Assembly: GCA_001557505.1 (NCBI GenBank)
Contig: LSAX01000011.1
Location: 1,302,001 to 1,366,000 of the forward strand
Length of the DNA: 64,000 nucleotides
Direction: 5' to 3'
From: Reticulascus tulasneorum
Lineage: Eukaryota > Ascomycota > Sordariomycetes > Glomerellales > Reticulascaceae
Notes under the pieces: generated by a model
Databases searched by the model: none
Told to the model about the DNA's origin: nothing
The model's input: only the letters and a program-made list of their open reading frames with translations
Shown here: positions 10,979 through 24,572 of the stretch, one piece after another
How the letters are laid out: each line of letters begins with the position of its first letter
Position numbering within the stretch: the stretch's first letter is position 1
Program-made: the position numbers and the translations under genes

Positions 10979-13258
10979 CTAAGCCCTAACCAGAGAAGAC
11001 CCAAACTTTTCATCCCAACTTCTTACAATGGACTCATGCAGACTCAAGCCTTGCTCAACAGCCTCGACTGCTAGCGTCTCCGCCTCAATCCCACCCTGGC
11101 GGATTCTTGCTGCCGCAACAACATCCCCCTTCGGTCTCTCACCCATCATCTTCGCGAATGCTAGATCAAGTGCCCTCAAAGACAGGGCGAAGAACCCGAC
11201 TAGGACAGTCAAGAGGGCGACTAGCACCCGAACCAAGGCAAGTGGCACCTCCCCAATAGCACGGGGTATGCGTCGTTGCCGTGCGTACTTTGGCGGCTGG
11301 GTGATGATGGACGCCAATTCGACGAACGGGCCAAGGAGAAGAAATACTAGCATTTGAGGGTACGAGTACAGGCGGGGGTTGCTTGCGAAGAGCTTGGGTT
11401 CGAAGGGGCTGCCGAGTTCATAGAGGGCGAAGTCGAGGAGGTTGTAGAGGCCGAAAATTATGGCGACGATTATGATGAGCGGAGCTGTGAGTTGTTAGAG
11501 TTGCAATCAAGAGTAGCGACGTTAAATCTTACCTCTAAGTAGGTGAAGGGGCAGATGCAGTAATCCCTGACCTGCAGCCCCCGACCCAATCTTCTTGAAG
11601 TCGTTCGCGAAGTTCACGAAGACATTATTCAGTCCCTTAAACAGCCCGTTGATAGGATCGCCAGGACTGACGAGATCAGGCCACTTGACCAAGTTAAGGG
11701 GATCCAGGTCAACCTGAGCGATTTTCTTCTCCTTGATCAGGACATGTGCACCGACAGCAGACAGCTTTGCGCCGTTCAGCTTGTTCTTCCATACTGCAGG
11801 TCTCTCGGGGTACACATCGCACCTGCCAGCGTGGTCATACACAGTGAGGGTCCGGAGTGCCGACTCCACGAACTTGCCCTCCCCTGGTGGCTCTGCATTG
11901 ATCCTCATAGCCAAGCCTGCTGCTGCGATGGCATATTCCGGACGTGACAGATCCTTGAGACGCTCAGCAAACAAGTCAGCCGTGATCTGCTTGTAGTTGA
12001 ATGTCGGCTCTGGACCGCAGCCGGCCTTGAAGACCCTGTAGCCCCAGAATTGCTGGTCGCCTTGGACGGGGATGATAAGCACAGGCTTGCCGCACTTCAA
12101 CGCCCTCGCTGTTGTGCCACCACCGCCATGGCAAACCACAGCCGCGACGCGAGGAAACAGCCACGAGTGCGGCGCCTCATCTATGATGTACACATTTTGC
12201 AGTTGCTGGCCGAAATCGTCGCCTATGCTTGACCATCCCCTGCTCAGAATAACGCGGACGCCGGCCTTTTCAATCCCGCCTAGCACTTCTTTGAAAAACT
12301 TGACCGGGTCCGGAAACACCATGCTACCGAACCCGATATATATGGGAGGTGTCTCGCTAGTATTGAGAAACGCTTCTAGGTCTGCCGGGGGGGCGTAGTC
12401 GGGCTCGTCGTGGAAGATGAAACCTGATATGTCGATGTGGTCACCCCAGTCCGGGGGCTTGGGCAGAAAGGCTGGAGACCAGATGTAGCTGTAAGGAATA
12501 CGCATACGGTTGAACTGGCTGAGCTGCCAGGCTGGGGCGAAAGGCTCCAAGCCCAGTTCGTTGACTCTCAGTTCATTGAACATGGTCTTGATCGTGTGGT
12601 GAAATCTGAACCATCAGTACGCGCTGCTCGGCCATGAAGGGCAATCTGCCTCCACTTACAAGAGATCCTGGATCCAGTGCGAGAACAGGTTCGAGAACTT
12701 CCCCTCCCCCTTAGCAAAGCTTACAGCCTGCGAATGCGGCAGATACTTGCTCGACGTCCTCGGGTTCGTTCCTAGCATATGCAACGGCACGCCCATCCTC
12801 GCTGCGATCGAAGTATGAGCGTAAGATTGCATCGTCGCAATCACCGCGTCCGCCACAAAGCCAGACGGCGCCTTGCCGTCTGAGAGGCCCTCCGGCGCGT
12901 CAACACAAGCTCCGAACCAGCGTTCTCCCATCTCTTTGAACTCAGCAATGATGGTCGGTATCATTGCTTTCATCTCCTTGAACTCGAGCAATCGGCGCTG
13001 GATCAGGATCTTGGGATCCGTCTTGTCGCCAATGGAGTAGAACTCTATGCCCTCTGCTTCAATTGCAACGCGGTAAGCGGGGTGGGTTGCTATGCGGACG
13101 CGGTGGCCATGCTGATAGTGGAGCAGTTTGGCGATGGCTAAGGAGGGCTGTAGGTCGCCGCGCGTGCCGAGGAAGAGAATGGCGATGTTGAGCCTCACCT
13201 TCGGGAGAAGGGACTTGTCGGCCCCTTCCAAGGACGTGTATCCCGTATTGGAAGCCAT
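10979..13258 (-). CDS. UDP-sterol glucosyltransferase-like protein with membrane tail
   Basis: GT-B fold glycosyltransferase of the sterol 3-beta-glucosyltransferase family (GT1/UGT80-like). Exons 13258-12660, 12605-11533 and 11484-10979 give 725 residues. The N-terminal donor-domain entry is LNIAILFLGTRGDLQPSLAIAKLL. The C-terminal nucleotide-sugar pocket is near residues 350-385 (WLFPRVAAVVCHGGGGTTA, then PVQGDQQFWG). Unlike Atg26 there is no PH or GRAM region before the catalytic part. The third exon instead adds hydrophobic segments (APLIIIVAIIFGLYNLLDFAL; MLVFLLLGPFVELAS; ALVRVLVALLTVLVGFFAL) that look like two or three membrane helices. The frame stays open upstream of the ATG only to a GTG at 13318, so I start at 13258. 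Sugar acceptor is inferred. Confidence 0.85.
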
Positions 13259-16200
13259 CGTGGGTGTCGTTGAAGACGCAATTGTACGATTTTCACGATA
13301 AGACGCTCCAGCCACCACTTGGGAAAGCTATCATGACCATACTATTGTCATTGAGCAGGTTTGTTTGAATTCTGCCAATGTTTTCACTTCAAGGGAAAGG
13401 ATTTAATGGAAGAAATTGAGAAGGATTCCGAAGGATCGTCGCCTACTAGAGCTGACATCGTGGAGATAAGCAGCGTCAGCAATTTGCCCTAATGAGCCAG
13501 GCCTGATTTACAGCGTATTGTCATCACAACAGGCATGGATGCTGTGGAGTCTCATAAAACTCCAGTCGCTTAACTGCGCCAAATGAGGTTTGAGATGATG
13601 GATTCGGAAGACAATTGGACTTTCGTGATGAAGCTCGCGGACTCGGCGGCCGCGTAGCTTTATTGGTCCAGGGACTTTGCCGGGACAAAAAACCAGGATA
13701 CACTCAGTTGAGTCAGGCCTGGGGTATTCTACCTAGCACCTTGAATACAAGGCAAGAAGATTTCTTTGAATACATTTAACTCCCTATAGATTGGAAAGGT
13801 GATACTCCACTGGAAAATAATTCAAGTCTATATACTGGGTGTGTACGAATACCGTGTAAATCAATCCTCCACCCAGACTTTTTGGGGGCGAGAAATTGGC
13901 AGTGAGCTTACACGTGTGTTGGCTGACTGGGCCCAATCCTCAGTGCCTCGAATGTCCCGGTTTACAAGGCTAACAGAGCAATCCACAGTAACCTCATCAA
14001 CCGTCAGAGTCGCAGATCTAGAACTGCAGACATTCGAGCTTGGTTCGGTAAAAATCCGACTAGAGTAATCTGAACTTAGATATCCGAGAGATGAACCAAC
14101 CGGGACCCAGCCGGGGACGAAGCATGGGCTCTACGCTTATCGGACTGTATCATCGGAACCCCGTTGAAGTCAGCACTTCTCATTACTAGATGGAGGACAC
14201 CCCAAATTACCAGAAGCGGTCATCCGTTGCTAGCAATTGTATAACTTAGCTTACGCAGGTGACAACAAGCACTGGCTATGTTAGACGTCCAGCCACGTTT
14301 GATGAGAGGACGTTGAAATTGTCTCGACCGGTCTCAGTGTGAGTTTAGCCTCGACCAGCCGCATTTCTAGAAGACCGAATCGGAAAAAGGCTTATCACGA
14401 TTCTGTAGTCCATACTGAGAGGCTCCATCCAGTTCCCCACTCTCATGTGTCCCGTAAATGTCCGGAATGGTAAATTGGAGGATCTTCAAGATGAAGCACT
14501 GGCTAAAATGGTGAGCCAGGTTTGATCGATAGGGTCAGTGGGTTCGGTGGACCTATCGGGCGAGCACGGGGCCATCGTGGACGAACTCCTCGTACTGCTG
14601 CCACAAACCACAAACATGCATGGGTTTAAATTGCTGGCTCATGGATACCGAAGGAGATGCCCAAAATTACAGGACCTTAGATGCGGGATGGCGCTGGTTC
14701 GTCCATCAGGCAGAGAAACATGGGGGAGGGGGAGGTTGGTGATCCGCGATCTGCCTCTTGCGACATCTTTCTCAAAACGTGTGCGACGAGGTATGTACAC
14801 GAGCCCGTGTGAGCAAACTGTGGATGAGGAGGAGATCGGCCAGGAGAATACTACGTACGTTGTAACGAGTGCATAACGCTAGCAGACGCTGGTTCCTGGT
14901 TAGCTCCCCAACCTTATTAAGGTGGAAAGAGAATCGTGATTCTGCGCTTTCCAGCCCCTAACATGTGGGGATAAGGTATGGGGATTGTTTGCAAAACACT
15001 GGCGACATGCTGCGATGAACCGGCCACAATGTCGTGTTGTCAACGGCCGATATCCGAGATTAGCAACCAACACAAGACGAGGGAAACTGGATGGATCATT
15101 AGACCCCATCAGATCAATCACCACACAAGCTCATGAAGAGGGGGTGGGGAGCATGGCATGGGGGAGTAGCAGGGCGTTGGTTCAGTTTTCTCGTGTTGAA
15201 GCTTTGGTGCGATCGCAAAAGATGAGATGAAACCAATGTAAATCACCACAAAAGCTTGGGCTCGGGTGTTGGCTCCTCGCTCTGATGCTGATCGGCTCAG
15301 GGATCCAAGCTGTGTCAGTGCTTGTCTGAGATTTCTCAGATGGGAAACTGATACTTACCCCAAAGCCACATCGTCTCTCAATGAATTCCCTCATTCAAAA
15401 ATTCCATTCAATTATTCGTCCCCTCTTTGCAAGCCGTAATTAGTGATTTTCGGATCTCCCTCATCCTTAGCTTCCGTGGGCCGTGACCTCGCAACAAAAC
15501 AAACAAAGAAAACGGCCCTATCCCAACCCACCTCTAGCTCCGCCTCCGCCTTGAGGTCGTCCGTAGATTTATCAACTAAAGATGCTAATAATAAGTACAG
15601 CAGCTGACGGTAGTCCGTACTCTGAGGCAGTAGCGTTGGGTCCGTCTCTTTTTTGCAGACCAGACCGTGAGCGCGCGATCTGGATCTTATTGCTACATAT
15701 GGGTCTGGCTGTACGGAGTACCTCATACGTGACTTGTGTGATGGGTGCATCTGTGCCCATTCCATTTGCAGAACTTTCATACATACCCACGTACGAGAAG
15801 GGCGATGTGGATTGCAATTGCAAAGGGGCTATAGCATCATCCTTCTGCAGATTACCATGGATGCAACCTGGGAGTTGGGCTTTCTTTCGCAGTCCGCATC
15901 GAAGACAAAATCATAGTAATAATATCATATTGGCCCACCTCCCAAGAAAGCCCTTTCCGACCACTCCATCGTCCCTTTCTTTCCTCTGTGGGTGGAGGAG
16001 TTCTGCCTTGCTATTGCTGACTGCTAACCAACTCTCAAAAGAACGCATGAATGATCCAAGATAGCATCCAATGAAAGGGCGAGATTCATGACATCGGCTG
16101 AAACATCATAGCCTCTTGGGATCGATCCACAAAGCGGCCCTTTTAGCTCGACTTGGACAAGCCGTCCCATCCGCCGTAGTTGGCCCCCATCCTTTCTCTT

Positions 16201-19200
16201 CAACCCTGGCGTCGGAACTCGAGCTCTCTATCGCTCCCTCGACCCATACATTGTCATCCGGGTAGCCTTCGCCTCAGCATCATCCTAGCACTGCAGCACC
16301 TAGTCTGAAACGTGGAGGAGAGGCATCAAGAGCCAATCGCAATTGCCTGGGCCATCGAAGCACGCCCAGCCCGGAGCGGCTCCCCATGGCCGATCGCTGC
16401 TGTCATCATTCAGTGGCATTTCACTGCCGTAGTTATTCAAATTCCCTGCAGCGCATCCTTTGACACGGGATCAATCACCATCTTCATGGAGCAGCATCCT
16501 GCCCCATCCTGCACTTATTACACAAGCAGGCAGCCCGTCGAAAGCTTGCCGCAATGCTTGCTTCACACCGCGCGGAGCACCATTGGAACGAGCCTTGCCC
16601 TGTCGACAGCGGTCGAATCAAGGCGAAGCTCACAATGCGCTGTCTGGTTTAGCATTCCACCACAAATTAACCTAGCAAACCCTCGCGGCAGTGATCACTT
16701 TCAGCGAGGCATGGCTTGTACTGATCCTTGTACATCCTGTACAGTGCCGTTTTACGGTATAATGCGGACGGCATGACGATATCATAGTTAGGATACGACC
16801 CTGGGAATTAGGAATGGCATGCAAGCAAGCAACATTGCCGTGCCTGGTTCCTCATAGACGGCCTCACAGATCACCCCACGTGTTGTTGGAGGGGTGCTGT
16901 AGGCGCTCTACTGGAATCGGAACGAACATGCAGCAAAGACCGGGTCAGGGAGCTTGTGTCTAGGCCCTTCTGTAATAAGGCAATCGTCCATTCCCGCTCC
17001 CCACATACTAAGCCAGGTCTTGTTGCACTATGGCGGCGCCGCCTCGCCCATGTTGATTGTCAATGGACCGACCGCCCCAAGTTTTAGCAGCGAGGCAAGC
17101 CTAAGACACAGGCCCAGGCCCGGCCCACGCTGGCTCGTGTCAGGCGAAGCCATCTCTAACTCACCGCACCACGCGTGGCTGCAGCAGCAGGTGTTAAATT
17201 GGAACAGCAAAGCACACGCACGTAGCCGTGACAACGGCTTTCACCCGGCCTTGACTTTGTGTAGTTAGTCATGCTTGTGTTTGTCGTGCACCGAAGCCAC
17301 GCTTTGATTGAAGCACAGGCGAAGACTCACGCTTTACATGCGGGATGGGAGCACTCTCGATTTCCCGACTTGACTGCTCCGTAATAATGCTGCAGAACTA
17401 CTGGTCCGGCATTCACTTTTCGGTATCCTCCGACCCAACTAGCATTCTGCACATGTCCGTGAGCCGTGCCTACTCTGCGCTTCGCACACGGTCAGATACC
17501 AATCCGGTCACAGATCGCAACGGAGCCCTGTCCGCCATATCCCAGCACCATCAAACAGCGACATCCCTTTGAGAAGTTTCACGCCCAAATCCCGGGTCTC
17601 AGCTTGTAGATCGATGTGGTGCTGCGCCCCAGTGCCTCACATAACCAAAGCAGAAGAGGCAGAGCCATCGACCAGCCATAATAGGTATGGCCCATAGCTG
17701 CAGCCCATGGGATTATCGTCCCTGCTATTGTGCAGTTGGCTGGACTGCACTGGTAGGTATTTGGAAACCTAAGCCCTGCCCGGACAGTCCCCCTGCGAAG
17801 ATCATGGTTCAGACGAGCATCTGACGCCATGATCTACGACACTCCAGCCTGACGCACAAGGATGCCCTTCTACTGTACTTGGTCGTTCGGCAACCACAAG
17901 CGCCAGATACCCAAGTCCAACCGCAACAATAAATGAAGAGACTGCTTCCCCCCGTTACACCATCCAGGAGACCCTTGTCCCTGGTAGCTCGAGGGGCCCC
18001 TGTTCGATAGGTGACCATTCGGGGGCTTTTTTTTTTTGACCGCACCTAAATCTATGGTGGGGAAGACTAAACATCGACTACATGCCACCACTTCAATGCA
18101 TAATGCCCAGGAGCTCTGGTTGCCGCAAGTGGAAACTCTGATCAGATTCTAGCACTTGCTTGCACAGTGATCATGCTGGTTCCCAATGCGAACGTCCCTC
18201 TCACAGTTCCCCTTCTCAGACTTACGAATTCCGGTCTAGCTCCAGTTGAACCCGACCTTGGAAGATGGGAGTCCTTTGGGACCAGCCCATGGGTGGAGTG
18301 GTGCCTTTCCTGGTCGACTCAGACGACCACACCCACCATCCACCCAAACTCCAAACAGTTATCGTCTTCAATCCCTACCATCCCTTCATGCGTCCTGAGC
18401 ACTGCCCTTCTTTCTCATGGCTTCAGACCTGTGCGTCTTTAGTCCACCATTCGTCCTATCTTTGTTTTGTTCCTGGGCTTTTCGAACCATTGGTGTCCCC
18501 TTTCATTTCATAGTCCCTCGCAGCTGTCTAGAACCTGCCGACATATGTCACATTCGTCTTCATATTAGAATTGCCTTGCGTCTTAATGGCATGACAGTGG
18601 ATGCTGCCGTGCCAAAACGAAACTGCTCAAACTCTCCAATCCAATAAATCGAGGCGCAACTCCTCGTTCGCCTTGGGGGACAAGAGGGAAGGTCAAAAAG
18701 GGCTTTGAACACGCTGCCGCACGTCAAAACTCGACGAAGCTTAGCATCTCTGTTTCCCAAGGAGATTCGTTTCTGTGTTTTCTCGGTTCGCCGGCGATCC
18801 GACACCGACGAACCACCTCAGGATAATCAAGCTAGCTGTGTCGACCATTTTCGGATGACCCTTCAGCACGATCGCTTGCTGGCTCATTGGCGTTTCGGCT
18901 GTTTCAATCCGCTCTGAGGCTGTCAGTGCGACTCTCAGACGTTGGTCCCATTGATAGGTCTGATAATTCCATCGTTTGCCTCTCTTCTCTTCCTGTGTAC
19001 TTGTCGTACCCGTCCCTGCCCTCGCTTCGGCCTCCTTCCCCAGGCGCGCCACAAATAAGGATTAAGGATCTCCCAACCCACCGACCTGGAGATCTCCCTT
19101 GAGCCTTTAAGTCAAGGGCTGCCACGTTCCTCTTTCCTTTCCTTCCCCCCAGTTGTGCGACCCATCACCGCAAACCCCGGCATACGGACACCTTCAATGT

Positions 19201-19593
19201 ATCGGACTGGATTCTAGAGCAGACTTTCGCCAAAGGCTTCGAAGAGAAAGAGTTGGAAGATACGACAACGCTTGGATCAGGGTTCAATACAGAGTTGCAT
19301 CAGTCAGCCTTCAAGGACATCATCGACGTCAAGCAGGATAGGCAGGAGGACGCCACTGTTAGTTGACAAAAGGACGACTACGATTTAAGGGAAAGAGCTT
19401 GTGTTCGACCACTGCAGCGAAACTCGGCGATATCTTTTCGAGGTCACGATTGTTCCAGCAAGAAGGGATTTGGTGAAGTCGCAGTTGAAGCAGACACCTG
19501 AACACTTCCAACGACGGCGCCGTGGTGTTGTGCAACTCGATAACCTCGCCTTCCGACGAGAACGCGGTTACCCAGTTCGCCTTGACTTAAGCA
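13259..19593. other. 6.3-kb gene desert upstream of developmental-type gene
   Basis: No open frame here has domain features, codon bias or a plausible multi-exon model. The longest (15582-16064 and 16312-16776, plus) look random. An 11-base T run lies at 18027-18037. The last ~700 bp are CT-rich and contain several short upstream open frames. The desert is consistent with a long promoter and leader for the plus-strand gene starting at 19594, a pattern common for fungal developmental regulators; it could also hide non-coding transcripts. Confidence 0.5.
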
Positions 19594-22500
19594 ATGGACG
19601 TGACATCTCTACTCAACGTAGCGGCGGGAACGAACCCCATAATACGGAGAGATTCTCTTGAGTCAACGCCCGCTCCTTCCGAAGGATCAACAGCAGCATC
19701 GTCTGCTTTCCCAACCCCATCTCCTGAGAAGACACTCAGTTCTAGGCGGACGAGCGACGTACGGACACCCCGAAATCGCACGCCATGGGATGCGGGTGGC
19801 TATTCTCTTCCTCTGAGTCTAGATACAAAGTTCATAGTTGCGCCTATCAAAGCTGCGTATAATAGCGAATCCCCCGTCGATCACTCGACCTCAACGAGTA
19901 CCTACGATATTCCCTCTTCAGCAAGCTGCCATTCGAGGTCGGTTTCCCTCAGCTCCTCGATTATCGACATGGCGCACTCAAACATAAACACGCCTATGAC
20001 GAGTTCTCATCCTGGAAGGTAAGTTCGTTCATTCAGTCCGATCCCATATTATTGTCCGATGGTGGGGTTCTCGGATGCGGAGGGGTATTCGGAACAGAAT
20101 GGCTAATTGTCGGTGAAGACCGGCATATCTCGGTGAGCCGGAGCAGTCATTAAACATCACGATTGGCCAAAGGTGAGCTTCTACCGGTGCCTTGACCACG
20201 TTTATGGATGGTTTTGACAAACCTCCGTGCTGAATTGTCACAATATGCTAATTCTTGAGGAAGATCTAGTCATGTCGGCGACACAGAATCTCAGCTTACA
20301 GCGAGGTGAGCTAAATTCCTGAACTTATCACATCATACACCCCTGGGTTTGTTTGTTTGCTGCACGAATGTATCACCCCAACTCATGTGGCTCGCCATTG
20401 CTTTAAAAACTCCGATATGTTGAGCCAATATTGCCTCTCTTGGACATGTTGGCTTAGGCATTTGTTTTTATGCTGCTGGCCGCGTTTTACCGGCCTCCTG
20501 TTCAAGTCAACGGTCAAGAGTAGAAGACCACAAAGCCCAAGAAAGGGGACCTCGAGGGGCAACTCTCCGAATCCTTTCTTTGTTTCTATCCTTCCCAACT
20601 GCCTTCGCATTATAATCCTTGCGCGATTCGTTGTCTCTGACAGCCGCTCGCGAGATTCGCAATTGGTATATGAGACTGCGATGCTAATTCTCTTTTAGGC
20701 CGAACTTTTCTCGTGAAGATGATGGACAGGCGGCTAGCGGGATCCCTAAGTCCCCGAAACACAAGTTCTCGGACAGCCATAGCAGTCTTTCTTCATACAC
20801 GTCTTCATCGCAATCCGGATGCCACTCAAGGATATCTTCAATGTCCACTGTTAGCGGAATTGGTCCATTCAGCTCATTGCTGAATGACATACCATCTCTC
20901 GAGGCGAAGCTGGCTGAGCATCAGCTTTCGAACCCTGCTCCGGCCATTGGAGACATCCAGCCTCCTTCCCCAAGATTTCCCGGTCTGCACAATGCGCAGA
21001 CATCGCCAAAGGGGGTTGCTGATAGTGCTTCGAAGGATGGTCGACCGCAAAGCCCGTCCGATGCCATTCTCATAACCCGAGGGATGGGAAGCAATAGGTC
21101 GAGCCCAACGGGTTCATCGAGGTACGTACTGGATTCGATCCATGTTCCATCTTGCAGGCGCGATGCCATGAAGATGCCCCCGACCCTATGAATCACACAA
21201 CGTTACCCGAGTGGGTTAGTGGGCGGGTGCCTTCGGGCGAGACCACGAGACACGTGCGTTTAAACCCAATCCTATTCATCATCGGGCAGGAGTAGACGGC
21301 GCAGCAGTCTGTTGGTCTCCCCTAAGGGCTTCAGATCTGAAGTTGTTGTGCTATGCGGCGAGACTTTGGTCAATCTGGTTGAGAAACATCCTATTGATAT
21401 TGCTCTTGAACGGCTCACAACAGCTTCACTCTGTCGAGGCCGTTAGAAGGAGCATCCATGACGGGTGTGCATCACCCCACATCCGTTGCCTGCCTAGACA
21501 GGTGGGTGTATTCCATACCTAACGGTAACTTGATCTGTTCTGCCATCTTCGGAGGGCAGCTTTCAGGCTCGAGTTACTCTAAGAGGCTTGGTCCCCTTCC
21601 CATCCATCTAGCCCACCCACTGCATCACTCCTTCTGTCACCTTCAACCCATCTACCTGTGATTCACTGCGTTCAGTCACGAGTCCTCGGCCCAACAGACT
21701 ATTCAACCTACCCCATTGTCCCCCATTCAAGGCATTGTGGTCCCTGGATTCAACACCTGTCCTTATTGTGATTCATTGCTATTGTTCGCATGACTGCCTA
21801 GCACGACCCCTTTTTTTCACGCTTATTTAACGAATTCTTCTGTTCTCCAACTGATCTCGTGCTCTAGTCCACCAAACATCGGCAAACCAGATCTCAACCT
21901 CCTCAGTTTGCCTCAAGATCACGCACACTCGAGAACCCATAAGCGAGCAGTTTCTGCCCCTGACTTCCCTGCAATTTCCGCCCCTACATTCCAACCCTTC
22001 CCTTCGGTTTCTGAGTCATCTCCTTTCCCACCCCAGTACGGGATGTCTTCAACACCGGAAACACCCCCCACTGGCATCGCCCAAGCCGACATCAAATGTA
22101 TGTACATCGATAACTGCGATACCGGTTCGCAGCCACGTAAGGCCATATCCCATATCTTTGGTCGAAACAAACTATGTACTCGAATGATTCCCGCCCCTGT
22201 TTGGGTTCACTTCTGCCGCAAGCACTACCAAAGAAGTCGGTATCGAAATGCTCACGAGTACGCAAAGCTTCAGGTTGATCTCGTACAGAAACAAATAGAC
22301 CGAGTACAGCAGTGGAGTGACGAAAACGAGCGTGCTGGCAAGGCTGGGGTTGTGAAGGACTGGTCTCTATCTGTCCGAAAGCGTGAGCAAAAGCGCATTG
22401 AGGATCGAAAGGAGACGGGTAAAAAGCGATCGTACCATGAGGAGTCCGAGGAGGAACATGATCTTGACGGCGCCGTCCTTAACGGCACTGCTGTCCCTAA

Positions 22501-23683
22501 ATGGCTTCTCGAAAAGTGTGGTAGTGGCTATGCTACTGCTACGGTCCAGGAAGTCGTTGCTCAGCTCAAGGCTGAGATCGATAGCAGTCGCCTTGCTCAA
22601 ATACCCGACATCGAAATCCTTCCCAACATCACCAGCAACGACACCGAGGATGGGAAGCCAAAGACTTATCTGAAACGCAAGACGAGCGGCGGCGGTGCTC
22701 ACAAGCGGTCCCAGTCGATGGGAGTTGCTCTTCGCCCTGAGGCGCTCCCCATGGTTCGCCGTGTGAGCCAGCCCAATAACTACTGGGGCGGTGAGAGCTT
22801 CAGCTCTCCGGTTGAGAAGCGACAACGGATTGCGGATCTTGGCGATGGCTATTTCGCTGAGCGACACGCCTTGCCTGGTATTCAGCGAAATCCCGAGCGC
22901 ATGATGCCCGCCATTCGTCGGATGCACCAACTTCCTCATCGTCCTGCTTTCGCCAACATTCGAGAGCATCAGCCAGAGGTTGATTACTACTCACCTCCGC
23001 AGGGTCATATGGATCGATTTGTCTTCGGCGCTGGTGGTCACCAAGGTGGGCCTCAAGGTGGTCCATTGCCTGCCCCTACTCCCCAACGACGCCCCAGCCA
23101 CCCCGTTGTGTCTCATCTTGAGTCGTCCAGCTCCATGAGCAACTATGCTGATCCGCGACGCCCCTTCCATCAACGATCCCAAAGCGAGATGGGTGCGTTG
23201 CAAAACGGCGCCCCACAGCTTTACCGGCCTTCGTCTACCACTGGTTTCCACACGGTTTCCTATGGATATGGACCCGGCCCGACCGAACATGAGTCTCATG
23301 AGTCCAACTATGCTCCCCGTAACGAGAATCCCTTCGTCCAAGCTCCTCAAGGCTACTACGAGGAAGCTCCTCCCCCGCGTCAATACGGGTACGGCGCTGG
23401 GCCGTTCCAAGTTGGACCTCCACCGACGCATCTCAACTCTATGGGAGGTAGCCGACATGCTCGGCATCAGAGCACCCCTAACGCGGCCCGCAGCATGCAC
23501 CGCACCCCACCATCACTCGGGTTCTCTCCTCTCCCTATGACTCCTCGTCACCAAGAGAACTACGAGCGAGCCCCATCTGATCTCGTCCGCCGCTCCTCAT
23601 ACGCCAACCCGTCAATGCCATCCATGCCACCACGCGTGATGGAGGACGAATCTGGCAATGGTGCTTACGGCGCTAGACGATGA
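19594..23683 (+). CDS. large disordered fungal protein with conserved Cys/His segment, possible regulator
   Basis: Three exons (19594-20018, 20699-21121, 21868-23683) encode 887 residues. The joins S-H-P-G-R-P-N-F and S-S-R-S-P-P-N keep frame with consensus GTAAGT/GTACGT donors. Both introns are long for this genome (680 and 746 bp). Residues ~1-340 are Ser/Pro/Thr-rich and disordered. A compact conserved-looking segment follows, with CMYIDNCDTGSQPRKAISH, then GRNKLCTRMIPAPVWVHFC and RKHYQRSRYR, leading into a charged helix (KLQVDLVQKQIDRVQQW). The Cys-x5-Cys, Cys and Cys-x2-His spacing suggests a small metal-binding or DNA-binding module, but I cannot name the family with confidence. The C-terminus is Pro/His/Gln-rich. 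The long upstream desert and leader suggest a regulated gene. Confidence 0.72.
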
Positions 23684-24572
23684 TCTTACGCTGCTGTACA
23701 AAAACCCTTCAGCCGCGTACTTTCCTTAACCCGCATGCACATATTATGCCGCTCCCTTTTGGAGTTTTGGTACATTTGAACAACGGCAACCATAGATAGG
23801 AATGGAGATGAATATCTCTCTTTCTCGTTTGATTGATGACTGGTCTGATGGACGGATGGAATGGTTTACTGGACTGGAGTGGCGGTATTTGGAATCCCTT
23901 GGTTGAGATGGGCTAGGGCTGTCATGGAAAATTGGCGTTTGACTTGAGATTTTCTGCTCCTCTTTTATTGAAAATGTTCGACTACACACCTTTTGAGGCT
24001 TTGATTGCTTAGATAGCTCAGCCTACACAGTGAATACACGATTATTCACAGCTTCTATTCTCCCTTGACGTGATGGTTAGATAACGGTGGTTGGGTTGAA
24101 GGTATAGATATGAAGATGGACTTCGCTATGTTCATTTAGCCGTGGATATGCTGGCGGGACGAGTAATCTCGTGGCAATATCAAACATGATTCCTGTATCA
24201 CCATGCCACTCAAACATTCTTCAAAGTGGTGCGAAGCATCTAGTCGAAACTAGCCTGAAGCACATGGCATAACGTCCGCAGCGTCTTCAAACAAGCCCTG
24301 TACTGTACTACTACGCTGAAGGGAAGTACTTCACGCTCTGCAGCCCGGTGGATGATGACCTTGCTGTACCAACAGTAGTGGATGGGACGGATGACTCGCC
24401 ACACGGAAATAAACACACCCAAATGAGGACGGGCGGCCACGATGATTGAGAGCAGCAGCGAAGAATCCAATTCTAGGACTATACACGCCATCCAGGTGTG
24501 CTGTCTATCCCAGTGACGTCGTCTCCTTCTCTTTCTCCCTTCACACCTCTAGTTAAACATGAACAAATAGCC
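23684..24572. other. intergenic, convergent 3' flanks
   Basis: About 890 bp between the 3' ends of the preceding plus-strand gene and the cytochrome b5-like gene. No coding or repeat signal is supported. Confidence 0.5.

Noticed and set aside
13259..13318. Longer N-terminus of the glucosyltransferase-like protein
   Set aside because: The frame stays open but the upstream start is GTG, and the extra residues have no family features; ATG at 13258 is preferred.
15582..16776. Two ~155-codon plus-strand frames in the gene desert
   Set aside because: No motifs, no consistent composition, no linking splice sites.
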